A stretch of DNA of 43,041 nt from Gemmatimonadota bacterium (GCA_003220935.1 QHTT01000050.1:1-43041); one strand, 5' to 3'; numbered from the stretch's first letter, positions 26,064 to 35,456 are shown. Notes: a model not told the origin generated them from the sequence alone. Program-made: numbers and translations.

Positions 26064-29005
26064 CAGAAACTCGGCTCGAGGCTGACCTGCCAGCGGAACG
26101 CGAGCCGCTCCTGCCCCGACGTGAAGTCCGCCGCGTCGTTCCAGCGGTTCACCGCAAACGGCACCTCGAAGCGCATCGTCCAGGCCAGCTCCTTCAGATA
26201 ATGCTGCGTCACCAGCCCCACACCCAGGTCGTACAGCGTCGTGTACGCGCGGCCGGGCGACGACGACCGAATCATCAGCGTGTCTACCACCCCGGCGTCC
26301 ACGAACGCTTCGAGCCCTAACCCCCCCAAGATACCCTGGTCGCGCCGCAGCACCCACGGCGTGATCTCGAGGTTCACCCCTACCGCCCAGCGCCCGCCCA
26401 GGTCCGGCCGGAAGCCCCGCAGGTTCGCCCCGCCCGGAGCCTGGTAGTGAAAATCGGGGCGCACCAGCAGGGCGCCTCGGCTCCGTAGCAACGGGTTGGT
26501 GAACGTCTCGTAGGGGTCGGCGCCCGCGAAGGAGATCTGCCGCTGCCGCACCGGATCGGACTGGCCCAGGTAGGCGCCGACGAACACGCGGGCGCCCAGC
26601 AACGGCGTACGGACGCTCGCTTCGCCGGTGAACCGGCCGAACGCCTCGAAGTCGTAGCGGTTGCGGGAGACCGCTCCCCGTCCCGGGTTGAAGTAGACGA
26701 CCCCGCTCCGGCCTCCCAGCCGCGCTCGCAGCACGGCTGCCCCCCGCCGGGCAGTCGTGGCGACCCACGGCCCCGCCTCGATGGTCCCCGCGTCGTCCCA
26801 CAGCCGGCGGTCCAAATACCCCAGGTCGGTCGTGGCCATCCACATCGCGTCGAATCCGACGTGCAGATCCGCACCGAATCCGAGGTGCTGGCGCAACGAG
26901 CGATCGGCCCTGATGGCCGCCCCGGCCCGCCCCTCGGTGAGCCAGCCCGCGAGGCTGGTCGTAGTCCGCGGCGTGAGCCCGCCGACCGGGTTGCTCCAGC
27001 GCCCGTACACCCCGAGCGCCTGGCTCGCACCCGGGCGGGTCGCCACCGTGCCGAGCACCAGGCCCCGGTCGTAGCGGCCGAGGTAGTTGGCGCGCTCCCG
27101 CAGGCCGACTGTGACGCCGCCGAAGTCGTTCGACCAGACCACGGGCAGCAACCCCCGCACGCCGCCGTCCCGGCGCACAGTCTCTTGGAACGGGTTGTCG
27201 ATGCGTAGCGTCCATGCCCCCCGTCCCGTGAGCCCCCCGCGCTCCCGGTTGTTCAGCATGTTGTAGTCGTGGGTCCGCACCCGCGGGTCCAGCATCAACC
27301 GGCCCGGTCGGCCGGCGGTGGTGAACTCGACCACTTCGGTCGCCGGTTGGCCGGTTGCGCGAGCGTAGATCGTGTCGCCCCTCCGGTCGCCGATCTCGAC
27401 CGGCATCCAGCCGTCGCCCTTCCGCTCGATGGTGACAGCCGTCAGCCATCGGCCGTCAGCCTGCCGCGTTCGTTTCACCCGCTTCAGGGAGTAATCGATC
27501 AACGGCGTGCCATGCAGCCATTGCCCGAACAGCCACTTCAAGTCCCGCCCCGAGATTTCCTCCGCCACTCCACGAAAGCAGTCCTCGTCCACGTGCTTGA
27601 GCTTCCAGCGGGCGTAGTAGGCGCGCAGGATGCGGCGCATCGTGTCGTCGCCCACGACGTAGCGCAGCTGCTCGTAGAACAGCTGCGCCTTGTCGTACAC
27701 CATTTGATTGTAGGTGAAGAAGTCGCGGAACCGTTCGCTCGCCAGGGAGACGGGCTCGCTCCAGCGGTCGAGGTCGAGCAGCAGCACGTCCGCCTCGACA
27801 GCCGGGTACTGCGACCGCCCCCCGTGTGTCTCGAAGAACCAGCTGGTCTGGAAGCTGGTGAACCCCTCGTCGAGGAAGGCCTCCCGCCACTCGTTGTTGG
27901 CGAGGATGCCCATCGTGTAGTTGTGGCCGACCTCATGGACGATGAGGCCGAGCCCGGCGGAGCCGTCCATCACCATCATGGGGAACTCGGTGCCGCCGCT
28001 TTCGATGCGGTGCACGTTGGTGAGCGACGGCCACGCGAACTTCCCGTACAGCGAGTCGAGCCACGCCAGCGCCGCCCGCGTGTTGCGCACCGCGATCCCC
28101 TTCCCCCATGTCGCGCTGTCTCCCGGTAAGTAGAGGACCCGCACCAAGACGTCCCCCTGACGCCCCTCCTCGTACACGTACTGCGGGTTGAGCGAGAACG
28201 CGAAGTGATGGACCTGCTCGGCGTGGAAGCGCACGCACTTGCGGCCCGCCGCCACCACTCCGCACCCGAGGCCCGAGGGGGGGGCCCGGCGCCCGTACCA
28301 GTCGCGCTGATAATCGATCCGGAGCTGCGGATCGGCCTTGGCGTGCTCCCACCCCGGATCGCCTTCGACCGGCACGCCGGTGGCACCGATCACCTGGTCC
28401 TCGGGGAGGTCGAGCGTCACGTCGTAGGTCGCGAACTCGCCGTAGAACTCACCGGCCGGATAGAGCGGGTGGTCCTCCCATCCGAAGCGGTCGTAGACCG
28501 CCACCTTCGGATACCACTGCGCGAAATCGAACCGCCGCCCGCGTCGCCCCTGGCGCCGCGGCAGCGTCGACGGCCGCGCGCGCCAGTCGACCTCCACCAC
28601 GGTCGAGTCTCCCGGCAGGAGCGGCCGCGGCAGCGTCCAGTGCGCGATCGTCGAGTCCGGGGCATACGGGTAGTCCGGCTTGACGGGGTCCCCCATCACT
28701 GTCGAGCCCGTGATGCGCTCGAAGGCGTAGTCGGGGTCCTGGAGGTGTTGAAACCGCTCCCGTCCTTCGGCGGAATCCGCCGCGGCCCAGCGGGAGCCCG
28801 GGCGGAACGCATTCAGGTGCTGGTGCACGAAGAAGTCATGCAGGGTGTTGGGTGAGCGGTTCACGTAGGTGATCCGCGCGTGTCCGCTGAGCACGCCCGC
28901 CGGCTCATCCAGCCTCGCCGTGATGCGGTAGGCGACCTGCTGCTGCCAGTAACCCGTCGTGTCGCGGGCCATGAAGCAGAGCAGAATCGGGAGCGTCGGG
29001 ATCAT
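26063..29005 (-). CDS. M1-family metallopeptidase with C-terminal beta-barrel-like region
   Basis: Zinc aminopeptidase-type protein of 980 residues. H357-E-V-G-H361 followed by 18 residues and E380 (LDEGF) is the complete M1 zinc site; GGTEFPMM at 338-345 stands where the GxMEN substrate loop of M1 enzymes is found. The N-terminal part is a beta-sandwich of the M1 fold. From about residue 620 the sequence alternates polar and hydrophobic residues with aromatic girdles and ends in Phe (SLEPSF), like an outer-membrane barrel with a BAM signal. This would anchor a peptidase at the cell surface. Start uncertain: 29005 gives a short hydrophobic N-terminus (PTLPILLCF) without a clear cleavage site or leader. 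It is coupled to the ferredoxin gene. Confidence 0.85.
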   Translation of the reverse strand: MIPTLPILLCFMARDTTGYWQQQVAYRITARLDEPAGVLSGHARITYVNRSPNTLHDFFVHQHLNAFRPGSRWAAADSAEGRERFQHLQDPDYAFERITGSTVMGDPVKPDYPYAPDSTIAHWTLPRPLLPGDSTVVEVDWRARPSTLPRRQGRRGRRFDFAQWYPKVAVYDRFGWEDHPLYPAGEFYGEFATYDVTLDLPEDQVIGATGVPVEGDPGWEHAKADPQLRIDYQRDWYGRRAPPSGLGCGVVAAGRKCVRFHAEQVHHFAFSLNPQYVYEEGRQGDVLVRVLYLPGDSATWGKGIAVRNTRAALAWLDSLYGKFAWPSLTNVHRIESGGTEFPMMVMDGSAGLGLIVHEVGHNYTMGILANNEWREAFLDEGFTSFQTSWFFETHGGRSQYPAVEADVLLLDLDRWSEPVSLASERFRDFFTYNQMVYDKAQLFYEQLRYVVGDDTMRRILRAYYARWKLKHVDEDCFRGVAEEISGRDLKWLFGQWLHGTPLIDYSLKRVKRTRQADGRWLTAVTIERKGDGWMPVEIGDRRGDTIYARATGQPATEVVEFTTAGRPGRLMLDPRVRTHDYNMLNNRERGGLTGRGAWTLRIDNPFQETVRRDGGVRGLLPVVWSNDFGGVTVGLRERANYLGRYDRGLVLGTVATRPGASQALGVYGRWSNPVGGLTPRTTTSLAGWLTEGRAGAAIRADRSLRQHLGFGADLHVGFDAMWMATTDLGYLDRRLWDDAGTIEAGPWVATTARRGAAVLRARLGGRSGVVYFNPGRGAVSRNRYDFEAFGRFTGEASVRTPLLGARVFVGAYLGQSDPVRQRQISFAGADPYETFTNPLLRSRGALLVRPDFHYQAPGGANLRGFRPDLGGRWAVGVNLEITPWVLRRDQGILGGLGLEAFVDAGVVDTLMIRSSSPGRAYTTLYDLGVGLVTQHYLKELAWTMRFEVPFAVNRWNDAADFTSGQERLAFRWQVSLEPSF

Positions 29006-29147
29006 CGGGATGGGGAAGCTACACGCCCCTGGCCGTGGCGGGGAGGCGTAACGCGTGATTTCGACCGGCGGCGCACGAATCGGGCGCCGGTTTTCGCCAG
29101 CTGACTTCTCATGTTGGGCGCGCAAACCTCGACAAAAGGAGTCAGCC

Positions 29148-29717
29148 ATGACGCATAAATCGCGCTATCTCCCGGCCCCGGCGGTTGTCACTGCTCTGGC
29201 GGCACTGACGGCGTGCACCGACCGCCCCCCCGCTACCGCCCCGGGGAGACCGGAATCCGCGGCGAGCCCTCCTGCCGCCGAGCTGCAGGCGCAATCCGAG
29301 GCACTCGCGCAACACTTGGCGCGCGCCCTCGCGCACCCGGGGTTCGCCGCATCCCTCAAGGCCCAGCTCGACGCGTCACCGTTCCGCGAGCACAAGCTGC
29401 ACTTCCAGCGTTTCCTCACCGCGGCCGGGGGCCGCGCCCGCGACGAGGTCGCGCAGCACGCCGGCGTGGCGGCGGCCGAGCTGGACCGGGAGGCGCAGGC
29501 GGCCATTCCGCTCGAGATCTATCTGCCCGTGCCGGGCCATCGGAGCGCCTGGCGCGGTGACGCCAACGTGCTGGTCGCCACCGCGCTGCGCGACCACGAC
29601 GTCCCGGTGGCGTTCGACCCAGCGGGGCACCGCATCCTGCTCGACCCTGACCAGCCACCCGCGACACCGGTGATCCGCCTCCCACGCCACCTCCGCCGGC
29701 GTCCGGGCTCTACATGA
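29148..29717 (+). CDS. Lipoprotein of unknown function, N-terminal half of a probably frameshifted gene
   Basis: Exported protein of 189 residues with a lipobox (LTAC, C23) and AGGAG seven bases before the start. The middle (DASPFREHKLHFQRFL, then EIYLPVPGHRSAW) has the look of a lipoprotein family I can only tentatively compare with DUF3103. The last ~15 residues are Arg/Pro-rich and unlike the rest. Reading the same bases in the frame of the next gene gives a Pro-rich linker followed by ASGLYMTQAHF, which runs smoothly into it. So the two genes were probably one, split by a one-base change near 29660-29710. A true ATGA-coupled pair is the alternative. Confidence 0.6.
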   Translation: MTHKSRYLPAPAVVTALAALTACTDRPPATAPGRPESAASPPAAELQAQSEALAQHLARALAHPGFAASLKAQLDASPFREHKLHFQRFLTAAGGRARDEVAQHAGVAAAELDREAQAAIPLEIYLPVPGHRSAWRGDANVLVATALRDHDVPVAFDPAGHRILLDPDQPPATPVIRLPRHLRRRPGST

Positions 29718-30289
29718 CGCAAGCCCATTTCGTGGATGATTTTGAAGGTTGGTTGAAAGGCGCCCCCGAATTTGAGGTGCACATGCTCGGCCAGAAGGGG
29801 CAGACCGATTCGCTCACGGATTACCAGTGCGCCGGCGAGCGGCAATCGACCCCGTACTACTTCGACCAGAACGGGCTCGACTGGAGCGGCAGCGTCATGC
29901 TGTTCAGCAACACGCAGATTGACGCCTACAAAGCCGCCCACCCCGGGCAGAACACGCGCGTGTACGTTGTGGAGGACGACGATACGGCGTGCCAGATCAA
30001 GACGAGCAGCGACGCCTGGAAGAAGGCGCTCGACGCCGTGGACGCGGCAAACCAGGCGCGTACGGCCGGCAAGGACACGACGTCGAGCACGGGCCAGAAG
30101 CTGTGGAAGTTCGCGCAGGCATTCCAGAAGCTCTTGAGCGCGCTTGGGTCGCTCATCAACACGAACGACGAGCTAGTGGGGGACGCCGTCCAGGACAGCG
30201 TCGTCGGCGAGTACCACCCGGGGTTCAACTGGATCATCAAGGGTGAAAACAACGTCACCAACGGGTGGGTGCTGCTGGAAATGAAGTGA
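29714..30289 (+). CDS. C-terminal half of the probably frameshifted lipoprotein gene
   Basis: Protein of 191 residues starting inside the stop codon of the previous gene (ATGA). It lacks a signal peptide of its own although it looks like an exported domain (many aromatic residues, two Cys, WSGSVMLFS). It contains DDFEGWLKGAPEFEVH near the start and KGENNVTNGWVLLEMK at the end. It is followed 23 bp on by a small beta-barrel gene. No known function; see the previous entry for the frameshift case. Confidence 0.6.
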   Translation: MTQAHFVDDFEGWLKGAPEFEVHMLGQKGQTDSLTDYQCAGERQSTPYYFDQNGLDWSGSVMLFSNTQIDAYKAAHPGQNTRVYVVEDDDTACQIKTSSDAWKKALDAVDAANQARTAGKDTTSSTGQKLWKFAQAFQKLLSALGSLINTNDELVGDAVQDSVVGEYHPGFNWIIKGENNVTNGWVLLEMK

Positions 30290-30312
30290 ACCGTTTTCAC
30301 CTGGGAGCAGGC

Positions 30313-30900
30313 ATGCGCAGGCTAATCGGATTGCTCGGCTCAGTCGCTTTGGCCGCCACCGCTCGGGCTGGCGCCGCGCAGTGGGGCCTCTCGGTAGATG
30401 TCGGCGCCGCCCGTTTCGCAGGCACGGCGCGAGACACCTCCGGTGCCTCTCTGGGTCCCTACCGGCCGACCACGTTCTCAGTGCGGGTCGACCGGGAGCT
30501 CGGGCCCATACGCGTCGGCGTCGGCGTGATGTACGCCCGAACCGGCCTCGCGGGGGAGCAGGATCGCGTAGCGGTGGTCTTCTACGACCGCGCGTCGCTG
30601 GTCGAAGTAGCGCCGGCGATTGCGATCCGGGTCGCGTGCTTCGGCGCAGGCGTCGTGACACGCGTCGAAGCAGGTCCCGCCCTGGATCTATGGGACGTGG
30701 ATGACGTCACCCGCACTCGAGTCGGCGCCCGGGGAGGGCTCGGGCTCGAGTGGCCGCTGGGCGGGCGATTCACCGGTTCTTTCCACGCGACCGGGGTACT
30801 GAGCGGTTCCGTGATGAACCGCGACGAGGCACCGGCAGGGGTGGAGCGGCGCGCGACGCGACGCGGCAGCGTCTCGATCGGGCTGGGCTACCGGTTATAG
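30313..30900 (+). CDS. Small exported outer-membrane beta-barrel-like protein
   Basis: Protein of 195 residues with a signal peptide (ATARAGAAQ) and alternating hydrophobic strands such as SVRVDRELGPIRVGVGVMYAR, ending GLGYRL. GGGAG five bases ahead supports the start. It may be an opacity-type barrel. It follows the split lipoprotein in the same direction, probably as one unit, and stops just before a strong terminator. Confidence 0.7.
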   Translation: MRRLIGLLGSVALAATARAGAAQWGLSVDVGAARFAGTARDTSGASLGPYRPTTFSVRVDRELGPIRVGVGVMYARTGLAGEQDRVAVVFYDRASLVEVAPAIAIRVACFGAGVVTRVEAGPALDLWDVDDVTRTRVGARGGLGLEWPLGGRFTGSFHATGVLSGSVMNRDEAPAGVERRATRRGSVSIGLGYRL

Positions 30901-30905
30901 CGGAA

Positions 30906-30942
30906 ACGACGACGGCCCGGGTCCGCCTCGGGCCGTCGTCGT
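30906..30942. terminator. Strong bidirectional terminator
   Basis: A perfect 14-bp stem (ACGACGACGGCCCG, 30906-30919, with 30929-30942) around a nine-base loop, between convergent genes. On the minus strand it is followed by TTTCCG, a weak T-run, and so ends the atp operon; on the plus strand it is without T-run. Confidence 0.8.
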
Positions 30943-30955
30943 GCGCTGACTGTCT

Positions 30956-31504
30956 TCACTCCCCCGTCAGCATCTTCCTCCGCAGCACCGCGAGCTTGCG
31001 CCGGAGCGAGCCGTCGTAAATCCGATCACCCACTCGCACTACCACCCCGCCCAGGATCCCACCATCGGCGCGGAAATGCGCCCGAACCTCCTTGCGCAGC
31101 GCCGCCGTCAGGCGCTCGGTGATCTCCCGCTCGAGCCGGACATCCGGCTCGCGCGCCAGCGTGACGCCCGCATGAACGCGGTTGAGCTTTACGTCGAGCA
31201 GCCCCTGGTACTCGTGCGAGATCTCGGCCAAGAGTCCCTGGCGGCCGCGCCGCACCACCGCCTGGAGGAACCGCACGAACTCAGGGGGCGCCACGCCGTC
31301 CAGCGCCCGTTCGAGCAGCGCGCTCTTGGTGGCCTTGGCGACGCGGGGCGAGTCGAGCGCGATCGCGATGCGCTGGTCCGCCTGGATGGCGCCCGCCACG
31401 GCGTCCAGCAGCCGGCCGTAACGCTCGACGGCGTCGCCGCCCTCGACCTCCCCCGCCACGAGCAGCGCCTCGGCGTAGTTGCGGGCGACCGTGGTGCTCT
31501 TCAC
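30956..31504 (-). CDS. atpH: ATP synthase delta subunit
   Basis: Peripheral stalk subunit linking F1 to b, 182 residues. ARNYAEALL at the start, and the C-terminal DGGILGGVVVRVGDRIYDGS, are typical of delta/OSCP. The start is GTG and overlaps the atpF stop (GTGA). It is the last gene of the operon; the usual atpA does not follow but a terminator does. Confidence 0.95.
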   Translation of the reverse strand: MKSTTVARNYAEALLVAGEVEGGDAVERYGRLLDAVAGAIQADQRIAIALDSPRVAKATKSALLERALDGVAPPEFVRFLQAVVRRGRQGLLAEISHEYQGLLDVKLNRVHAGVTLAREPDVRLEREITERLTAALRKEVRAHFRADGGILGGVVVRVGDRIYDGSLRRKLAVLRRKMLTGE

Positions 31505-32048
31505 CGCTGCTGCTCGAGCGTCGCGAGGTATTCAGTCACCAGGCGACGGTTGGTTTCGGTATCGAGCTGCGCTTCGAGCAGTTTCGAGGCAGCGGCGATC
31601 GAGAGGTCCACCGCCTCGCGGCGCAGGGCCAGGATTGCCTTCTCTCGTTCTTCTTGGATGTCTTTGCGCGCGCGCTTTAGTAGCTCGTCATATTCCTCTC
31701 GGGCCTTAGCGAGCAGCGCGGCGCGCTCCTTCTCGGCTACTGCCTTCGCCTTGGCGATCAGCTCCTGCGCCTCGGCCTTGGCGGTCGCGGCCATGCGGCG
31801 GTGCTCCTCTAGCAAGCGCTGGGCCTCCACGCGGGCCCGCTCTGCCTCCTCCAGCTGTTGCTGGATGCGCCGCTCCCGGTCCTCGACCGACTTGAGGATC
31901 GCGGGCCACCCGAACCGCCAGAGCAGCCCCAGCAGAACCAAGAAGACGACGATGGTCCAGAAGATCAACCCCGTGTTGATCGAGAAGGGGGTAAATCCTC
32001 CTTCGCCACTCCCGGTCGCTTCCTGGAGCCGCAACAGCACGACCGGCA

Positions 32049-32049
<1 letters not shown>
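31501..32049 (-). CDS. atpF: ATP synthase b subunit
   Basis: Stator protein of 182 residues: one membrane helix at about 25-45 (IFWTIVVFLVLLGLLW), then a long charged helix with QQLEEAERARVEAQRLLEE, predicted coiled coil, that reaches F1. The ATG overlaps the atpE stop by 1 bp (TAATG). No second b' gene is seen. Confidence 0.95.
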
Positions 32050-32369
<320 letters not shown>

Positions 32370-32379
32370 TCACCGACAG

Positions 32380-33210
32380 TCAATGTGCGTGCCGCATCAT
32401 CCCGATGAACACCGACGTCAGGAGCGCAAAAATATACGCCTGGAGAAACGCCACCAGCAGCTCAAGCAGCATCATGAATACCACGAACGCGACGGTGGCG
32501 GCTGCGACCAGCCAGCTCCCGAAGATGAAGATCAAGCCGAGCAGCGCGAGGATCACGAAGTGCCCCGCCGTCATGTTCGCGAACAACCGCAGCGTCAGCG
32601 CGAACGGCTTGACGATCTTCCCGATGATCTCGATCGGGGTCATGATGAGCGCCATCAGTACCGCGCCGATGCCCGTGATCCCCGGCGGCACGAACACGAT
32701 CGTCTTGAGGTAGCCCTTGGGCCCGAGCGCCACGAGGCCCGTGACCTCGACCGTCACGAACGCAGTCAGCGCGAGCGCACCGGTCACCGCCAAGTTGCCA
32801 GTCGCAGTGGCACCCCACGGAAGCAGGCCGAACAGGTTGCAGTAGAGAATGAAGAAGAAGAGGGTGAGGATGTACGGGGCGTAGTTCTCGCCGCCGTGAC
32901 CGATGTTCGCGATGGCGACGTCGTTTCGCACGAACAGCACCACAGCCTCGATCGCCGCGCCGAAGCCGTGCGGCGCCTTCCCCTCCCGGTGTCGCCGTTC
33001 AATCTGGCGCCCCGCGATCCGCATAGTCACGAACACGAGGGTCGCCGCCACGACCATGAAGACCACGTGCTTGGTGGGGGAGACGTCGATCCCAAAGAGG
33101 TGCCAGCCGGTGGGGAGGTGCCATTCTCCCAACCCGAACGGCAGCTCGACCACGCGGCTGTCCGACGTGTGCTCGAAGATCGCCTTGCCGATGTCGGGGC
33201 CCTGCATCAT
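32380..33210 (-). CDS. atpB: ATP synthase a subunit
   Basis: Membrane stator with about five to six helices, 276 residues. The essential Arg is R208 in LTLRLFANMTAGH. NLFGLLPW and GPKGYLKTIVF are typical. ATG at 33210 (an adjoining ATG at 33207 is also possible) overlaps the stop of the AtpI-like gene. The upstream part of that frame is inside the previous gene and is not used. Confidence 0.95.
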   Translation of the reverse strand: MMQGPDIGKAIFEHTSDSRVVELPFGLGEWHLPTGWHLFGIDVSPTKHVVFMVVAATLVFVTMRIAGRQIERRHREGKAPHGFGAAIEAVVLFVRNDVAIANIGHGGENYAPYILTLFFFILYCNLFGLLPWGATATGNLAVTGALALTAFVTVEVTGLVALGPKGYLKTIVFVPPGITGIGAVLMALIMTPIEIIGKIVKPFALTLRLFANMTAGHFVILALLGLIFIFGSWLVAAATVAFVVFMMLLELLVAFLQAYIFALLTSVFIGMMRHAH

Positions 33211-33536
33211 CGCAAGAACCTCGTCTCGAGAAAGAGCAGCGGCAACAGCACGCCGAGGAATCCGAGCGACGCCCGCAACGGATCGAGCACGGTCCGGTGC
33301 GTGGCCGCGAAGGTCAGTACTGCGCCCAGCGCCAGTGCCCGCGCCCCCATCCCGCCCAGCCACCGCGCCATGAAGGTGGGCTGCGGGGCGCGCATCGCCG
33401 GCCGGAGTAGCGCCACTGCCGCGAGCTGCGCCGCGAGCGCCACCAGCCCACCGATCCCCGCCGCCCTCCCGCCCAGGCCCGTCGCCACCACTGTCAGCCC
33501 CAGGCCCAACGCCACGAGAAGGAGGCAGGCCCTCAC
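33207..33536 (-). CDS. AtpI-like membrane protein of the atp operon
   Basis: Small protein of 109 residues with about four hydrophobic segments (LLLVALGLGLTVVATGL, GLVALAAQLAAVALL and others) in the place where AtpI/subunit I is found in many operons. AtpI helps c-ring assembly. Similarity is by position and shape rather than clear motif. The GTG start at 33536 overlaps the atpZ stop (GTGA), and the stop overlaps the atpB start. Confidence 0.7.
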   Translation of the reverse strand: MRACLLLVALGLGLTVVATGLGGRAAGIGGLVALAAQLAAVALLRPAMRAPQPTFMARWLGGMGARALALGAVLTFAATHRTVLDPLRASLGFLGVLLPLLFLETRFLR

Positions 33537-33799
33537 CCCTCCCGGTTCCCCTTTCTCGTTTCCCGCTTCGCGGCCTCCGTATCCCGCTGGACGCGATAGT
33601 ACAGGCTGGTGAACCAGCCCGCCGTACCTACCAGGAACCCGGCGATCGCGAGCAGCGGACGAGTGTGCAGCCAGCCGTCCACTACCCAGCCGAGCCCGCC
33701 GAATACCAGGATGATGGCGGCGAGCTGAAAGCCCACGGCGACGTAGGAATAGCCCTCGCCGAAGCTCCGACCGAACCGATTCCTGTCGTCGGAAGCCAT
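33533..33799 (-). CDS. atpZ: AtpZ/ATPase gene 1-like protein
   Basis: Protein of 88 residues with two membrane helices around a short turn (FQLAAIILVFGGLGWVVDGW and LLAIAGFLVGTAGWFTSLYY), as in the small AtpZ family at the head of atp operons. Role in ion handling or assembly is known only in part. It is the first gene of the operon, followed with overlap by the AtpI-like gene. Confidence 0.8.
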   Translation of the reverse strand: MASDDRNRFGRSFGEGYSYVAVGFQLAAIILVFGGLGWVVDGWLHTRPLLAIAGFLVGTAGWFTSLYYRVQRDTEAAKRETRKGNREG

Positions 33800-33880
33800 G
33801 TTGCGGCCCGTAACCTACCCGCTTGTGAAAAATTTCGCAAGCAAACCACCAGGCCCGCAAACTTATGTGGCGCTTGGGAG

Positions 33881-33886
33881 TATGAT
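33881..33886 (+). promoter_or_regulatory. Candidate -10 box of the MoxR gene
   Basis: TATGAT matches the -10 consensus at five of six bases and would start transcription about 14 bases before the ATG at 33907. No good -35 is seen 17 bases upstream. The same 107-bp gap must hold the divergent atp promoter; there I see only TTGCGA-N17-TAGGTT on the minus strand as a weak option. Confidence 0.35.
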
Positions 33887-33906
33887 GTGATTACCTTGGA
33901 CACTCG

Positions 33907-34944
33907 ATGACCGCGAACCCCGCGCCCGTGCCGCGTCCGTCGGCTCCATCCCAGGGCGACGTCGAACTGCTCGAGCGGCTCGCGGCTGCGCGCGCCGACC
34001 TGCTCGCCCAAGTGGCCCGCCGCATCGTCGGTCAGAAGGACGTGCTCGACGGCATCCTCACCGCCGTCTTCTCCGGCGGCCACGCCCTGCTGCTTGGCGT
34101 CCCCGGGCTCGCCAAGACTCTGATGGTGTCGACCGTGGCCCAGGCGCTCGAGCTCAAGTTCTCGCGCATCCAGTTCACGCCCGATCTCATGCCGTCCGAC
34201 ATCACCGGCACCGAGATCATCGAGGAGGACCAGGCGAGCGGGAAGCGCGGCTTCCGGTTCGTGCGCGGGCCGGTGTTCGCCAACATCGTGCTGGCGGACG
34301 AGGTGAACCGCACGCCGCCCAAGACCCAGGCCGCGTTGCTCCAGGCGATGCAGGAGCATCAGGTGACCGCGGCCGGCCAGACGCACCAGCTGCCGGCGCC
34401 GTTCTTCGTGCTCGCCACCCAGAACCCCATCGAACAGGAGGGGACGTATCCGCTCCCCGAAGCGCAGCTCGACCGCTTCATGTTCGAGCTGCGGGTCGGC
34501 TACCCATCGAAAGACGAAGAGGAGACGATCGTCGAGGCGACGACGGGGGATCTCGCGGCGACTATCTCACCCGTGCTCACGGCGGAAGACGTGCTGGCGC
34601 TCCAGCACCTGGTGCGCCGCATCCCCGTGACCAAGCCGCTGGTGCGCGCCGCGGTGACCCTGGTGCGGATGACCCGCGCCCCGGACGGCGACGCGCCCCC
34701 TTTCATCAAGGAGTTCGTCGCGTGGGGTGCCGGACCGCGCGCGTCGCAGTACCTGATCCTGGGTGCCAAGGCGCGGGCGGCACTGGACGGCCGGCCGATG
34801 CCCGACTACGACGACCTCAAGGCAGTTGCGCCCACTGTGCTCACCCACCGCCTGGTCATCAACTTCGCCGCCGAGGCGGCGGGGCGGACCGCGCCGGACC
34901 TCGTCGAGGAGCTGATTGTGACGGGGAACTGGCTCCCGAGGTAG
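33907..34944 (+). CDS. MoxR-family AAA+ ATPase
   Basis: Chaperone-type ATPase of 345 residues. Walker A is GVPGLAKT, Walker B is IVLADEVNR, sensor 1 is ATQNP and EAQLDRF carries the arginine finger; all are intact. MoxR proteins mature metal-containing or surface proteins, usually with a DUF58/VWA partner gene behind them. None is here; instead a small exported protein follows after 15 bp. Confidence 0.93.
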   Translation: MTANPAPVPRPSAPSQGDVELLERLAAARADLLAQVARRIVGQKDVLDGILTAVFSGGHALLLGVPGLAKTLMVSTVAQALELKFSRIQFTPDLMPSDITGTEIIEEDQASGKRGFRFVRGPVFANIVLADEVNRTPPKTQAALLQAMQEHQVTAAGQTHQLPAPFFVLATQNPIEQEGTYPLPEAQLDRFMFELRVGYPSKDEEETIVEATTGDLAATISPVLTAEDVLALQHLVRRIPVTKPLVRAAVTLVRMTRAPDGDAPPFIKEFVAWGAGPRASQYLILGAKARAALDGRPMPDYDDLKAVAPTVLTHRLVINFAAEAAGRTAPDLVEELIVTGNWLPR

Positions 34945-34959
34945 CTATCAAGGGAACGT

Positions 34960-35391
34960 ATGAACAGGGTCATCCTCGCCGGCCTGGCGATCGTGCTGCT
35001 GCGCGACTGCGATGTCGTGAGTCCTCGCCCCTCGCCCGGGAAGGTCAGCGGGACGTGGGGTGGTGACAACGCCGCGCTCATGGCCGACGACACCAGCGCC
35101 CACGCCCACATCGGGTGCACTTATGGCAACGTCCATCAGGCGATCGTGGCGGATGCCTCTGGCAAGTTCGACGTTCCCGGCGAGCACGACATCACGGCGC
35201 ACCCGGTAGACCGCGGCATCCAGCACCCCGCCCGCTACACCGGCACGGTCCTCGGGCAAACCATGACCCTGACCGTGACCCTCACCGACACCGCTGTCAC
35301 CCTTGGCCCCGTCCAGCTCACCCTCGGCAAGGAGCCGCGGATGGGGCCGTGTCCGATCTGCCGCGTGAAACGAGTCCGGACCAACCTGTAA
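34960..35391 (+). CDS. Small exported protein of unknown function
   Basis: Protein of 143 residues with an N-terminal hydrophobic stretch (VILAGLAIVLL) followed by R-D-C; the lipobox is not standard. GTWGGDNAALM, HPARYTGTV and MTLTVTLTDT occur in the mature part, which looks like a small beta-barrel or beta-sandwich. I do not recognise a family with a known role. It is close behind the MoxR gene and may be its target, an inference from position only. Confidence 0.7.
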   Translation: MNRVILAGLAIVLLRDCDVVSPRPSPGKVSGTWGGDNAALMADDTSAHAHIGCTYGNVHQAIVADASGKFDVPGEHDITAHPVDRGIQHPARYTGTVLGQTMTLTVTLTDTAVTLGPVQLTLGKEPRMGPCPICRVKRVRTNL

Positions 35392-35429
35392 GCCACATCA
35401 TTACAACTGCTTTGCGGCGTGAGCGAGCC

Positions 35430-35456
35430 ACTGTCAGATCGGTGACAGTAGTCACC
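35430..35456. promoter_or_regulatory. Two overlapping inverted repeats before the kinase gene
   Basis: ACTGTCA-N6-TGACAGT (35430-35449) shares its right arm with GGTGAC-AGTA-GTCACC (35441-35456), so only one can form at a time in RNA. They may be an operator or a small attenuating structure. Confidence 0.4.
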
